Numbered from the stretch's first letter, positions 19,832 through 29,077 are shown. The stretch: DNA of 64,000 bases from Oscillospiraceae bacterium (GCA_015065965.1 SVPH01000011.1:1-64000); one strand, 5' to 3'. Numbers and translations are program-made. Notes: generated from the letters alone by a model not told the origin.

Positions 19832-20056
19832 ATGCTTGATAAAATTTCACTGGTCCTCGTGATAATCGGTGCGCTCAACTGGGGCAGTATTGGTCTGTTT
19901 CAGTTTGACCTTGTGGCTTGGATTTTCGGCGGACAGGGAGCAATTCTCAGCAGAATTGTTTACACTCTTGTTGCCCTTGCGGGTATTTGGTGCATTTCCC
20001 TCCTCTTCAGAGAATCTGAAACAGCAATCACAGCCGAGTCGGACGATATACAGTAA
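19832..20056 (+). CDS. DUF378 family small membrane protein
   Basis: A 74-aa protein with two predicted membrane helices (about residues 3-25 and 37-58) around the conserved LNWGSIGLFQFDLVAWIFGG, the DUF378 pattern. Its biochemical role is unknown. A TTG at 19823 is too close to the AAGGAG site; the ATG at 19832 has nine-base spacing. The forespore-type promoter in front points to expression late in sporulation, separate from rfbA-rfbC upstream. A strong terminator follows. Confidence 0.85.
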   Translation: MLDKISLVLVIIGALNWGSIGLFQFDLVAWIFGGQGAILSRIVYTLVALAGIWCISLLFRESETAITAESDDIQ

Positions 20057-20059
20057 ACG

Positions 20060-20095
20060 AAAACCGCTGACGGAATTAAAAGTCAGCGGTTTTTT
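20060..20095 (+). terminator. Intrinsic terminator after DUF378
   Basis: Stem AAACCGCTGAC with GTCAGCGGTTT, 10-nt A-rich loop, T tail. It lies between convergent DUF378 and rqcH. Confidence 0.9.
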
Positions 20096-20104
20096 GCATG
20101 ATAT

Positions 20105-21859
20105 TTACTTTTTCTTAAGCCTCTCGCAGAGTTCTCTGTCAGGCGTTACCCACATTGTGTTATATGTGTGATAAATAACCTTGCCGGGTTTTGCACCGAC
20201 GGGTTTTTTGAGTGAGCGCACTTCGGTGTAATCAACCGCAACTTGCGACGATTCTCTGCCGCCGCTGTGGTATGCGGCAAGAATTGCTGCCTGACGGCAG
20301 GTTTGCTCAGGAATAATGTCCCCGTTACCTATGACCACAACATGCGAGCCCGGAATTTTCTGAGTATGGAACCATGAATCATCTTTTGCTGCGGTTTTAA
20401 AGGTCAGAATATCATTCTGAACATTGTTTCTGCCAACAAGGATTGTGTAGCCGTCATCGGAAACATATTCAAGCGGCGGCATGGGCTTCGGCTTTTTTGA
20501 TTTATCGTTTTTCGCCCTTTTGAGGTAGCCTTGCTCGTAAAGTTCATTGCGTATTTCTGCAAGTTCTGTGTAGCCGTCTGCACGATTAACGGCGTCGATG
20601 ACCGATTCAAGGTATGCAAGTTCCTGCTCGCTTTGCTCAATCAGTTCACCGAGCATGCTTTCTGCAGTTTTTGCCTTGCGGTATTCCTTAAAATATTTTT
20701 GCGCATTGGCAGAAGGCGAAAGTGCGGGATCTGCCGAAATGCGAACAATCTCGTTATTATTATAAAAATTTTCAAGGTCATAAAAAAGCGAACCTTTTTC
20801 AAGGCGATATTGATTGGCAAGAATCAGTTCGGCATATATCCGCAGAGTGTCACGGTCAGCACATGCTTCAAGTTCTGCCTGTCTGCTCTGTAATTTTCTT
20901 GCCGCTCTTGATGCAGCGTTTGTGAGCAGTTTGAGAAGCGATTGGCTGCGCTGACGGGTTCTTTCAAAGCGATCTTTTTCGTAATAAAAGTTATCAAGCA
21001 ACTCCGAAAAACTCTCATATGGCTTTGCGGTAACAGTGAAACCGTATTGAGTTATATCTATGAATGTAAAGTCATATGGCTTTACGTTTTCTCGGATAAG
21101 CATGGTCGGATTTGCTTTACCGCTCAGGAGTGTATTTTTAATTTCCGTAAGTTTTAATTTCAGCCTTTGTTCATTGATTTCATTCATTTCGCTTGCTGCG
21201 ATGTCACCGCCGCAGGCAAATGAGGCGATTTCACGGCTTATCAAAGGAGAAACGCCTTCCAACGTTTCAAGAATTGCTCCGGAAAGGCGCTTTCCAACGC
21301 AGTTCTTTATGGATTCAACAGCAAATTCGGGCTCGATTTCGGTTAAATTAAGTTTGTTTTGCTGAGGTGGAATTTCATATTTAAAAGTTGGCAGAATCTG
21401 GCGTACTGATGATTGTGTAAAGTCAACTCGCTTTACAGCGTCAACGATTATTCCGTCTGAATTAATAAGCACAATGTTGCTGTGTTTTGCCATAATTTCA
21501 ACGCAGAGCGTAAATTTTACGGCATCGCCGATTTCGTTTGTGCCTGCAAGGTCAATGAAAACAATTCTGTCAAGCCCGAGTTGGCGTATATCCGTTATAA
21601 CTGCGCCGGTAAGATGCTTTCTGAAAAGCATACAGAGCATGGGCGGAGTTGCAGGATTTTCGGGAGCGTTTGCAGTCAGATGAAGCCTCGGACTGTTTGC
21701 GGAAGCCGAAACCAGCAGGCGGAACGCGCCCTCACGAGAGCGCAAATGAAACACCAGTTCATCTTTTGATGGCTGGTGTATTTTTTCAATCCTGCTTCCG
21801 ATAATATATTGTGAAAGTTCCTGCTTAAGCAGGTTCAGAGTTATTCCGTCAAGGGGCAT
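20105..21859 (-). CDS. rqcH: NFACT protein RqcH (Rqc2 homologue; FbpA family)
   Basis: RqcH binds stalled 50S-peptidyl-tRNA complexes and adds C-terminal alanine tails that mark the nascent chain for degradation. The 584-aa protein has the NFACT-N domain (about 1-210, with the DGITLNLLKQEL start), a long coiled-coil middle (about 280-440) and the NFACT-R domain (GRNNVQNDILTF, then DSWFHTQKIPGSHVV, about 485-530). Older annotations call the family fibronectin-binding. It is last in the DUF1858-trmK-nif3-rqcH operon, 10 bp after nif3. Confidence 0.93.
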   Translation of the reverse strand: MPLDGITLNLLKQELSQYIIGSRIEKIHQPSKDELVFHLRSREGAFRLLVSASANSPRLHLTANAPENPATPPMLCMLFRKHLTGAVITDIRQLGLDRIVFIDLAGTNEIGDAVKFTLCVEIMAKHSNIVLINSDGIIVDAVKRVDFTQSSVRQILPTFKYEIPPQQNKLNLTEIEPEFAVESIKNCVGKRLSGAILETLEGVSPLISREIASFACGGDIAASEMNEINEQRLKLKLTEIKNTLLSGKANPTMLIRENVKPYDFTFIDITQYGFTVTAKPYESFSELLDNFYYEKDRFERTRQRSQSLLKLLTNAASRAARKLQSRQAELEACADRDTLRIYAELILANQYRLEKGSLFYDLENFYNNNEIVRISADPALSPSANAQKYFKEYRKAKTAESMLGELIEQSEQELAYLESVIDAVNRADGYTELAEIRNELYEQGYLKRAKNDKSKKPKPMPPLEYVSDDGYTILVGRNNVQNDILTFKTAAKDDSWFHTQKIPGSHVVVIGNGDIIPEQTCRQAAILAAYHSGGRESSQVAVDYTEVRSLKKPVGAKPGKVIYHTYNTMWVTPDRELCERLKKK

Positions 21860-21869
21860 AATTTATTCC

Positions 21870-22634
21870 TCATTTGTAATATTTAACAGGTGATTTTTGC
21901 GGAATAATTTCAACTTTACAGTCAAAATTATTTTTTATTTTTTCTGCCAGAACGGCAACAACGGGGTTTTCGGTTTCAAAATGTCCTGCAGCAATCAGAG
22001 TTATTCCGCTTTCGAGCGCCTGCAGAAATTCATGGTGCTTTGCTTCTCCCGTTATGTAAGCGTCGCAGCCTGCGCTGATAACATCGCCGAGAAAATCTCC
22101 GCCTGCGCCGCCGCAAAGAGCGATTTTGTTTATTTTTTTGCCGCTGTCTGCAACTGATGCGCATGTTGAAAGTTTTTCGGCAACAAGAGTTGCAAGTTCT
22201 TCACTGCTGATTCCGTCGGTTTCGGCAACTCTTATCATTGCGGTTTCGCCTTCTTCGGTGAGATTGCAGGTGTTTTCAAAGCCGAGAACAGCCGCAAGCG
22301 CATCGTTGACACCTCCCTTTGCAATGTCGAGCGAAGTATGTGCGCATATTGCCGAAATGCCGTTTCTTGCGAGCAAATATGCAGGGTCATCGGCATAGAA
22401 AGTTTTAACTGCTCTGAAAATAACAGGGTGGTGGCTTATAATAAGGTCAATACCGTTTTCGGCAGCGAATTTAACCGCATCGGTTGTTATATCAAGCACA
22501 ATACCGATTTTGCCGACCTTTGCATTGAAATTGCCTACAACAAGACCGCTGTTATCCCATTCGCATTGCTTTCCGAACGGAGCAAAACTATTTATATAAT
22601 CATATACTTCTTTAACTGTCGGATTGCATGCCAT
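21870..22634 (-). CDS. Nif3-like dinuclear metal-centre protein (YqfO)
   Basis: The 254-aa protein is of the NIF3/DUF34 type, forming hexamers with a two-metal site. Metal ligands are visible in ISHHPVIF (about residues 66-73), AHTSLD and GHFETE near the C-terminus. The molecular role is still debated; GTP cyclohydrolase-like and metal-handling functions have been proposed. It overlaps the upstream trmK by 23 bp, the same pair (yqfN-yqfO) as in Bacillus. Confidence 0.92.
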   Translation of the reverse strand: MACNPTVKEVYDYINSFAPFGKQCEWDNSGLVVGNFNAKVGKIGIVLDITTDAVKFAAENGIDLIISHHPVIFRAVKTFYADDPAYLLARNGISAICAHTSLDIAKGGVNDALAAVLGFENTCNLTEEGETAMIRVAETDGISSEELATLVAEKLSTCASVADSGKKINKIALCGGAGGDFLGDVISAGCDAYITGEAKHHEFLQALESGITLIAAGHFETENPVVAVLAEKIKNNFDCKVEIIPQKSPVKYYK

Positions 22635-23307
22635 TGAGAATTCCCCTCATTTCGATAGTGACTTTTTCAAGGTAATCAGCATTTTCTGCAGTGCCGTGAA
22701 TGCGCTCTGCTTCAAGTTTTTTGCAAAGCCTTGAGTTTATGTTTTCAAGATAAAGGCGGCTTTCCTCTTTTTTACATTTAGGAAGTTCACCCGTGTATAT
22801 GTAAGATATTGGCTTTTCGGTTATTTTGCCTGTATATTCGGCTGCCATTGCACAGTAGAGTTTCCCACCGTCAATGCACGCATCTTCAAAAAGGATTTCA
22901 AAACCGTTTTCAACAAAAAAACGTCGGATATCTTCGGCGTGAGATTGCGGCTGAACAATAATGCGTTTGGTTTTATCTTTAAGCCAGTGTGTTCTTTGAA
23001 CAAGTTGCTCCATAAGAGTGCCGCCCATGCCGCACATAACAAAATCATCCGCTTCAAACGGCTCAATTTTATCAAAACCGTCTGAAAGCCTGAGGGTAAT
23101 TTTATCATCAATGCCGTAATGTTCAACTGTTTTTCGGGCATTCTCAAGCGGACCCTTGCGCACATCGCATGCAAGAGCCTTTGGGGTTATGTTGTTTAAA
23201 ACAAGATAGGCGGGAAGATAGGCGTGGTCGGTGCCGATATCGGCAACTTTGTTACCCTTGCGCACCATCTTCGCCGCCATGAGCATTCTTTCGGAAAGAT
23301 TAAGCAT
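22612..23307 (-). CDS. trmK: tRNA (adenine(22)-N1)-methyltransferase TrmK
   Basis: TrmK methylates A22 of tRNA using S-adenosylmethionine. The Rossmann SAM motif ADIGTDHAYLPAYLV (about residues 21-35) and CGMGGTLM are family hallmarks; 231 aa is normal. It overlaps nif3 at its 3' end and directly adjoins the DUF1858 gene, whose stop codon overlaps its start. Confidence 0.95.
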   Translation of the reverse strand: MLNLSERMLMAAKMVRKGNKVADIGTDHAYLPAYLVLNNITPKALACDVRKGPLENARKTVEHYGIDDKITLRLSDGFDKIEPFEADDFVMCGMGGTLMEQLVQRTHWLKDKTKRIIVQPQSHAEDIRRFFVENGFEILFEDACIDGGKLYCAMAAEYTGKITEKPISYIYTGELPKCKKEESRLYLENINSRLCKKLEAERIHGTAENADYLEKVTIEMRGILNGMQSDS

Positions 23308-23507
23308 TATTTTGCGAGGAATGCGTTGATTTTTGCGATAAGTTCGTCGGCGTTTACACCGTGAACCATGCAGGCCTGAGCAACCGACTCGTTTCTTGCT
23401 GAAGGGCAGCCGAGGCAGTGCATACCCATTTCAAGGAAGAAGGGTGCAACCTCACGGTTAGCGTCAAGAATTTCGCCTATTTTCATATCTTTTGTGATTT
23501 CTGTCAT
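23307..23507 (-). CDS. DUF1858 domain protein
   Basis: A 66-aa protein built almost wholly of one DUF1858 domain: a helical N-terminus, then the conserved [11 protein letters not shown] with two cysteines, which suggests metal or redox binding (inference). The frame extends upstream to 23576, but the ATG at 23507 behind AAAGGATG is chosen since the longer form would run through the promoter. It is first in a four-gene operon with two RNA/ribosome factors. Confidence 0.85.
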   Translation of the reverse strand: MTEITKDMKIGEILDANREVAPFFLEMGMHCLGCPSARNESVAQACMVHGVNADELIAKINAFLAK

Positions 23508-23541
23508 TGTGAAAACATCCTTTCTTTGCGAAGATACAATT

Positions 23542-23570
23542 ATTATAACATATTTTAAAAATAATATCAA
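23542..23570 (-). promoter_or_regulatory. Sigma-A promoter of DUF1858-trmK-nif3-rqcH
   Basis: Read on the minus strand: TTGATA (23570-23565), 17-bp spacer, TATAAT (23547-23542). Confidence 0.85.
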
Positions 23571-23608
23571 TCCCATAAAATTATATTAAATATTTTATAT
23601 TATAAGTA

Positions 23609-23637
23609 GTGACTTTTGATTAACATTGTGTTATACT
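23609..23637 (+). promoter_or_regulatory. Probable promoter of the phoH operon
   Basis: TATACT (23632-23637) is a good -10; the -35 at 17 bp is the weak GTGACT (23609-23614). Confidence 0.5.
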
Positions 23638-23669
23638 AAACTGTAATTATGTAACTATCGGGTGAGCGT

Positions 23670-24635
23670 ATGTTTGAACAGATTATAAATGTTGACAGAA
23701 TGGAACAGGCAGTCAGCCTTTTCGGCAGTTTTGATGAGAATATCAAACTGATTGAAAAAGAATTTTCCGTTTCGGTTATCAGCCGCGGCTCTGAACTTAA
23801 GGTTGCAGGTGAGGCGGAGAATGTTCAGAAGGGCGTGCGTGCCATAAATGGTTTGCTTACACTCATTAACAGGGGAGAATCGCTCAGCGACCAGAATGTG
23901 CGTTATGTTCTTTCGCTTGTTAATGACGGTAATGAGGATAAACTTGTTCACATGGCGGCAGATTGCGTATGTATTACTTCAAAAGGCAAGCCCGTTAAGC
24001 CCAAAACTCTCGGTCAGAAAAAATATATCGAAACAATAAGAAACAACACGATAACTTTCGGAATAGGTCCTGCAGGTACGGGTAAAACTTACCTTGCTGT
24101 TGCAATGGCAGTTACCGCATTCAGAGCCAAAGAAATCAACAGAATAGTTCTGACTCGCCCTGCAGTTGAAGCAGGCGAAAAACTCGGTTTCCTGCCGGGT
24201 GACCTGCAGTCAAAGGTTGACCCTTATCTCAGACCTCTTTACGATGCGCTTTTTGATATGCTCGGTGCAGAGAATTTTCAGAAGCATCAGGAAAGAGGAG
24301 ATATTGAGGTTGCGCCTCTTGCTTATATGAGAGGACGTACTCTTGATGACAGTTTTATTATTCTTGATGAAGCGCAGAATACCACGGCGGAGCAGATGAA
24401 AATGTTCCTGACTCGTCTGGGTTTTAACTCAAAAATGGTTGTAACGGGTGACGTTACACAGATTGACTTGCCTGACGGCAAGCGTTCGGGGCTTAAGGAA
24501 GCGGTAAGAATCCTTAAGAATATAGAGGATATAGGAACAGTAAGGTTCAGTGAAAAGGATGTTGTGCGCCATAGGCTTGTGCAGGATATCATTAAAGCCT
24601 ATGAGAAACAGGATGAGGAGCGAAAAAGGAAATGA
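23670..24635 (+). CDS. phoH: PhoH family ATPase
   Basis: A 321-aa P-loop protein: Walker A GPAGTGKT (residues 133-140), Walker B IILDEAQN, and a KH-like N-terminal region (about 1-100). PhoH-type proteins are RNA-associated ATPases whose exact substrate is unclear; their constant neighbour ybeY argues for a role in RNA metabolism. The ATG lies behind GGGTGAG. The stop overlaps the ybeY start by four bases (ATGA). Confidence 0.95.
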   Translation: MFEQIINVDRMEQAVSLFGSFDENIKLIEKEFSVSVISRGSELKVAGEAENVQKGVRAINGLLTLINRGESLSDQNVRYVLSLVNDGNEDKLVHMAADCVCITSKGKPVKPKTLGQKKYIETIRNNTITFGIGPAGTGKTYLAVAMAVTAFRAKEINRIVLTRPAVEAGEKLGFLPGDLQSKVDPYLRPLYDALFDMLGAENFQKHQERGDIEVAPLAYMRGRTLDDSFIILDEAQNTTAEQMKMFLTRLGFNSKMVVTGDVTQIDLPDGKRSGLKEAVRILKNIEDIGTVRFSEKDVVRHRLVQDIIKAYEKQDEERKRK

Positions 24636-25141
24636 GTAAAGTCAAGGTTGTTATTTCCAATGAGCAGAATGAAATCAGAATTCCCACGGGTGTGCGCATG
24701 CTTGTTCGCCGCTGCTGCACAGCAGTTCTTATGCATGAGGAGTTTGAGGGCTCGGCAGAGGTCAGCGTAACTTTTGTTGACGATGATGCCATTCATCAAC
24801 TCAATCTGCAATACAGGAATATTGACAGAGCAACGGATGTTCTTTCATTCCCTCTCGGTGAAAACGGTGTTTATGATATCAATAATGATACCGGTGCAAA
24901 GTTACTGGGCGATATTGTTATTTCAATTCCCCATGCAGTTGATCAGGCGGACAGATACGGTCACACGCTTCAGCGTGAAATAGGTTTCCTCACAGTTCAT
25001 TCAATGCTCCATCTTCTCGGCTATGACCATGTTAACGGCGGCATGGAAAGCGTAAGAATGCGTGAAAAGGAAGAAACCGTACTCACAAAACTCGGTCTTA
25101 AAAGAAACTCCAGTTACTATATGGGTGATGAGAACATATGA
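24632..25141 (+). CDS. ybeY: Endoribonuclease YbeY (rRNA maturation)
   Basis: YbeY is a zinc-dependent factor in 16S rRNA 3'-end maturation and ribosome quality control. The zinc motif H-x3-H-x5-H is intact in VHSMLHLLGYDH (His123, His127, His133). 169 aa. It is coupled by 4-bp overlaps to phoH before it and to the kinase gene after it. Confidence 0.97.
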   Translation: MSKVKVVISNEQNEIRIPTGVRMLVRRCCTAVLMHEEFEGSAEVSVTFVDDDAIHQLNLQYRNIDRATDVLSFPLGENGVYDINNDTGAKLLGDIVISIPHAVDQADRYGHTLQREIGFLTVHSMLHLLGYDHVNGGMESVRMREKEETVLTKLGLKRNSSYYMGDENI

Positions 25142-25629
25142 AAGACCTTTTGAAAAGTTTTGTTTATGCGTTCAAAGGCATTTTTTATTGCATCGGACAT
25201 GAGCGCAATATGAGGATACATCTGTGCTTTACGGCATATATGTTCGGATTTTTGACTGTTCATGATTTTTTTGAGGTCAGCAGAGTTCAGTTTGCCGTTC
25301 TTGTTGCACTTTGTGCTCTTGTTATGGCACTTGAAGCAGTCAACACGGCAGTTGAAAAAACGGTTGACCTTGAAACAAAAGAGAAAAATGAACTTGCAAA
25401 AATTGCCAAAGATTCGGCGGCAGGCGCTGTGCTTATTGCAGCAATCGGCGCTGTTGCGGCAGGGATTATAATTCTTTATCAGCCCGATGCTTTTGCAGCC
25501 ATGGTTGATTATTATAAAGAAAACATTCCCGTTCTTATCGGCTTTATTATCAGTTTTGTTGCAAGCTTGATATTTGTTTTTGCAGGGCCGCAGGGAATAA
25601 AAGAATTTTTCAAAAAGCATGTAAAATGA
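25138..25629 (+). CDS. dgkA: DgkA-type diacylglycerol/undecaprenol kinase
   Basis: A small membrane kinase with hydrophobic helices and the family catalytic block ALEAVNTAVEKTVDL (about residues 65-79). In Gram-positives this type phosphorylates undecaprenol, feeding the carrier-lipid pool for the cell wall. At 163 aa it is longer than most (about 120-130): after the kinase core a further pair of hydrophobic segments (about residues 100-155) follows. It lies between ybeY and era as in many Firmicutes. Confidence 0.93.
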   Translation: MKDLLKSFVYAFKGIFYCIGHERNMRIHLCFTAYMFGFLTVHDFFEVSRVQFAVLVALCALVMALEAVNTAVEKTVDLETKEKNELAKIAKDSAAGAVLIAAIGAVAAGIIILYQPDAFAAMVDYYKENIPVLIGFIISFVASLIFVFAGPQGIKEFFKKHVK

Positions 25630-25639
25630 GGTATATAAA

Positions 25640-26527
25640 ATGACAAAAACCGCATTTGTCGCAATTGTAGGCTGCCCTAATGTGGGCAAGTCCTCTCTTC
25701 TTAACAGAATGCTCGGTCAGAAAGTGGCTATAGTTACGCAGAAGCCGCAGACTACGCGCACAAGAATTATGGGTGTTCTTACACTGGATGAAACCCAACT
25801 TGTTTTTACCGATACACCCGGTTATCACAGACCCAAAACAAAACTGGGTGAAAAGATGATAAAGGCTGTCGGCGACGGCATAGCAGGTGTTGATGCCTGT
25901 CTTTTTGTAACTGAACCCGAGGGCGAAATAAAGGATACGGAACTTGAACTGCTCAAACGCTTAAAGGCGGAGAAAGCGCCCGTTGTGCTTGCAATCAATA
26001 AGATTGATACCGTTAAGCAAAAAGAGCAGATAATGGATAAAATCATGAAGTTCTCAAATGAATTTGAGTTTGAGGCGGTTGTACCCGTCAGCGCTCTTAA
26101 GAATGAGAATGTTGATATTATCATAGATGAACTGAAAAAACTCACCTATGAATCGGTTCATTTCTTCCCCGATGATACTCTTACCGACCAGCCCGAGAGA
26201 GTGCTTGCAGGCGAGATTATCAGAGAAAAAATGCTGCTTCTTCTTGATAAAGAAGTGCCTCACGGCGTTGCGGTCAGCATTGAAAAAATGCGTGAGCGTT
26301 CAACCGGCAACATCATGGATGTTGAGGCGATTATATATTGTGAAAAAGATACGCACAAGGGCATTATTATCGGCAAAAAGGGCGATATGCTCAAGCGTAT
26401 ATCATCTAAGGCAAGAGTTGATATGGAGAATTTCTTCCAATGCAAAATCAATCTTCAGTGTTGGGTTAAGGTAAAAGAAGGCTGGCGCAACAGGGAAGGC
26501 TTGATTCATAACTTCGGTCTTGATTAA
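25640..26527 (+). CDS. era: GTPase Era
   Basis: Era binds the 3' end of 16S rRNA and checks 30S maturation. G1 GCPNVGKSS (from residue 11), G3 DTPGY (58-62), G4 NKID, and the C-terminal KH domain with GKKGDMLKRI are all clear. 295 aa, normal. The gene is 10 bp after the kinase gene and is followed by the short yqzL gene. Confidence 0.98.
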   Translation: MTKTAFVAIVGCPNVGKSSLLNRMLGQKVAIVTQKPQTTRTRIMGVLTLDETQLVFTDTPGYHRPKTKLGEKMIKAVGDGIAGVDACLFVTEPEGEIKDTELELLKRLKAEKAPVVLAINKIDTVKQKEQIMDKIMKFSNEFEFEAVVPVSALKNENVDIIIDELKKLTYESVHFFPDDTLTDQPERVLAGEIIREKMLLLLDKEVPHGVAVSIEKMRERSTGNIMDVEAIIYCEKDTHKGIIIGKKGDMLKRISSKARVDMENFFQCKINLQCWVKVKEGWRNREGLIHNFGLD

Positions 26528-26590
26528 ATAAATTTTTCCGCTTATATCTTCCTGCTAAAAGGTTAACTTATTAACGGGAGGATGATGAAC

Positions 26591-26752
26591 ATGGAAAGAG
26601 AAAAAGCATGGAAGAAGTTTTCGCAATCGGGTCTGATTGCCGATTACCTTGAATTCAGAAACTGCGTTTCAAACAGCACGGCAGGAGTTAAAGCCAATGA
26701 GAATGACTACCGACGCACTGGTACTCAAAGTAACGGATACAGGGGAAAGTGA
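26591..26752 (+). CDS. yqzL: YqzL-like small protein (overlaps recO)
   Basis: A 53-codon gene: ATG at 26591 behind GGGAGG with nine-base spacing, stop at 26750-26752. The product starts MEREKAWKKFSQSGLIADYL, matching the YqzL pattern of a Trp-x2-Phe, Gly and x-x-Tyr-Leu in a short amphipathic N-terminus; yqzL occupies the era-recO gap in Bacillus as well. Three further ATG codons lie just upstream in frame (26582, 26585) but too near the ribosome site. Its last 56 bases overlap the recO start in another frame; the C-terminal part is therefore constrained by recO. Function unknown. Confidence 0.75.
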   Translation: MEREKAWKKFSQSGLIADYLEFRNCVSNSTAGVKANENDYRRTGTQSNGYRGK

Positions 26753-27425
26753 CCGCCTTGTTACTCTTCTCACATCCGAATACGGAGTGCTCAGGGCATT
26801 TGCAAACAGAGCAAAAAAAATCAACAGCAAAATGCACGGAGCAACGCAGTCCCTTTGCTACGGAGATTTTTCCGTCTATAAAAGCAGGGACAGTTACATA
26901 ATTGACGATGCCGTTGCAAAAGAAGTTTTTTTCGGTTTGCGAAGCGATATTGAAAAACTTGCTCTTGCTCAGTATTTTTGTGCTCTTGCCGCTGAACTTG
27001 TTCCCGAGATGGAGCCGGCGAGAGATTATTTGAGGGTAACACTCAATTCTATGCATCTGCTTGAGAAACAAAGGCGTTCAAACGATTTTCTTAAAGCAGT
27101 TACGGAACTTAAATTTATGGTTTTTTCAGGCTTTATGCCGGATTTGACAGCCTGCTCCCATTGCGGTGAAACCGAGGGGGAAATGTTCTTCAATATTGAG
27201 GACGGCTGTATTTATTGCAGAAACAGCGGCAGAAGCGGAGAGCGGATTAATCCGACTGTGCTTGCGGCAATGCGCCATGTTTGTGCAAGTCCCATTGAGA
27301 AGATGTATTCATTTTCTCTGCCAACTCAGGATGAAAAGCGTTTTGCTTCAGTTTGCGAAAAGTTTATGCTTTCGCAGACAAGAAGAAGGTTCAAGGCGCT
27401 TGAATTTTATAAATCATTAATCTAA
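26697..27425 (+). CDS. recO: DNA repair protein RecO
   Basis: RecO loads RecA onto SSB-coated DNA in the RecFOR pathway. The N-terminal OB fold starts TTDALVLKVTDTGESDRLV; four cysteines (153, 156, 171, 174) form the zinc site. The frame is open upstream to 26637, but GGCAGGAG lies nine bases before the ATG at 26697, giving the normal 242-aa form. The start lies inside yqzL, so the two genes overlap by 56 bp and translation is probably coupled. Confidence 0.95.
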   Translation: MRMTTDALVLKVTDTGESDRLVTLLTSEYGVLRAFANRAKKINSKMHGATQSLCYGDFSVYKSRDSYIIDDAVAKEVFFGLRSDIEKLALAQYFCALAAELVPEMEPARDYLRVTLNSMHLLEKQRRSNDFLKAVTELKFMVFSGFMPDLTACSHCGETEGEMFFNIEDGCIYCRNSGRSGERINPTVLAAMRHVCASPIEKMYSFSLPTQDEKRFASVCEKFMLSQTRRRFKALEFYKSLI

Positions 27426-27446
27426 GAAACGAAAGGAAACCAGAAA

Positions 27447-29054
27447 ATGAACAACGGATTTCTTCACAAACTGTTCGGAACAACTCCGGGCAAGGGCGTA
27501 CAGCCCAAAGAGGCTATTGCCTACAGTATAGCCGGTTTCGGTCAGAACTTTATCTGTACCATCATCGGTTCATACATAACCGTATTTATGACTGATGCGC
27601 TTCTTTTTGGCGCTGACGGTGTTATGGTCGGCGGAGTAAGCGGTGCAATTGCAGTTGCAATTCTTATGCTTGCAGCACGCGTTTTTGATGCTTTTAACGA
27701 CCCTATTATGGGAAGCGTAGTTGATAAAACCCGCACAAAATGGGGAAAATGCCGCCCTTATCTTAAGTGGATGGCAATTCCTATAGGTATTATGACCGTT
27801 TTGTGTTTCCTGCCTGTTTTCAGCGCAGAATCAGTTTATAACGGTTCAAAGACGGTTCAGGTTTTTGTTACAATTGCGGTTCTCTATGTTGTTTGGAGCG
27901 TTGTTTATACAGTTGCTGATGTGCCGTACTGGGGTCTCTCAACATGCCTTACGAACAACACCGTAACAAGAGGTAATATTCTTACTGTTGCCCGTATGTT
28001 CTGTACTGTCGGTGCAGGTATTGTTACAGTTTTTGTTCCTATGATTACAGGTTCGCTTACAGAGAAATTCAAGTATGCAGATACCGCTGCAGATAAAGCG
28101 CTTATCGCAGAACATAAGGCAGAAGCAATTGCAAATATGGTTGCCAATCAGGGCGTTGACAATGAAGCCGCAATTCAGTCTTTTGTCGGTACGGTTAAGG
28201 AAGGCATGGAGATTGCAAATGCCGATACACTTAAATGGATTTATTTTATCTGTGCGGTAGTTCTTGTTGTTCTTGCTATCCCCATGTTCTTCTACGGATT
28301 TAAGAATACTCAGGAACGTTTCACATCAGACGAGAATCCTCCTTCATTCGGTCACAACCTTAAACTTCTCTTTAAGAATAAGGAACTTCTTCTTATCGTT
28401 CTTTCAGGTGTTCTCGGCGGTGCAAGAATGGTTTATTCATACACCGGCGGTCTTTACTTTGCAAAATACATACTCCACAATGAAGGTCTTTACGGTGTAA
28501 TCACACTGCTTGTTGTTCCGGGCGGTCTTGTTGCATCAATTCTTGTTCCTTGGATGTCAAAGAAATTTACAAAGAAATGGTCATATATTGCAGTTCACCT
28601 TTTTGGCGGTATTGTAATGGCTGTCATGTATTTTGTAGGCTATGATGCACCGTGGAAGATGGTTGTATGTGCTATCGGCCTTGTTCTTCTCGGCATTCCT
28701 CAGGGTGTTAACAACATCATTACTTATGCTATGATTGGCGATACAGTTGATTACCTTGAATGGAAAACAGGCGAAAGAGGCGAAGGCATCTGCTTTGCTA
28801 TGCAGACTCTTATCAACAAAATCGGTATGGCAGTCGGCGCATTCATCGGCGTTCTTTCAATGAGCATTGCAGGCATCAATGCAAGAACCTATGAAGTTGC
28901 AAACCCCGATGCTCTTTGGAATGTTCTTATTATTTCCGGCGTAGTAAGTATGTTTGCTTGTGCTGTACCCATGTTCTTCTATACAATCACAGAGAAGAAG
29001 CAGGCACAGATGGTTGCTGAAATTGAAGCAAGAAAAGCGAAAGCAACAAAATAA
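27447..29054 (+). CDS. GPH-family sugar cation symporter
   Basis: A 535-aa membrane transporter with the GPH hallmark GSVVDKTRTKWGKCRPYL and the second hallmark MIGDTVDYLEWKTGERGEG. A hydrophilic insert of about 50 residues (about 205-260) lies between helices 6 and 7, wider than in the other two GPH proteins here. It follows recO by 21 bp and precedes a YibE/F protein, an aldolase and an IolC-like kinase, so the sugar could be an inositol or a related cyclitol (inference from neighbours). Confidence 0.88.
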   Translation: MNNGFLHKLFGTTPGKGVQPKEAIAYSIAGFGQNFICTIIGSYITVFMTDALLFGADGVMVGGVSGAIAVAILMLAARVFDAFNDPIMGSVVDKTRTKWGKCRPYLKWMAIPIGIMTVLCFLPVFSAESVYNGSKTVQVFVTIAVLYVVWSVVYTVADVPYWGLSTCLTNNTVTRGNILTVARMFCTVGAGIVTVFVPMITGSLTEKFKYADTAADKALIAEHKAEAIANMVANQGVDNEAAIQSFVGTVKEGMEIANADTLKWIYFICAVVLVVLAIPMFFYGFKNTQERFTSDENPPSFGHNLKLLFKNKELLLIVLSGVLGGARMVYSYTGGLYFAKYILHNEGLYGVITLLVVPGGLVASILVPWMSKKFTKKWSYIAVHLFGGIVMAVMYFVGYDAPWKMVVCAIGLVLLGIPQGVNNIITYAMIGDTVDYLEWKTGERGEGICFAMQTLINKIGMAVGAFIGVLSMSIAGINARTYEVANPDALWNVLIISGVVSMFACAVPMFFYTITEKKQAQMVAEIEARKAKATK

Positions 29055-29077
29055 TTTTTGAAAAATGAGGTGAGCAA

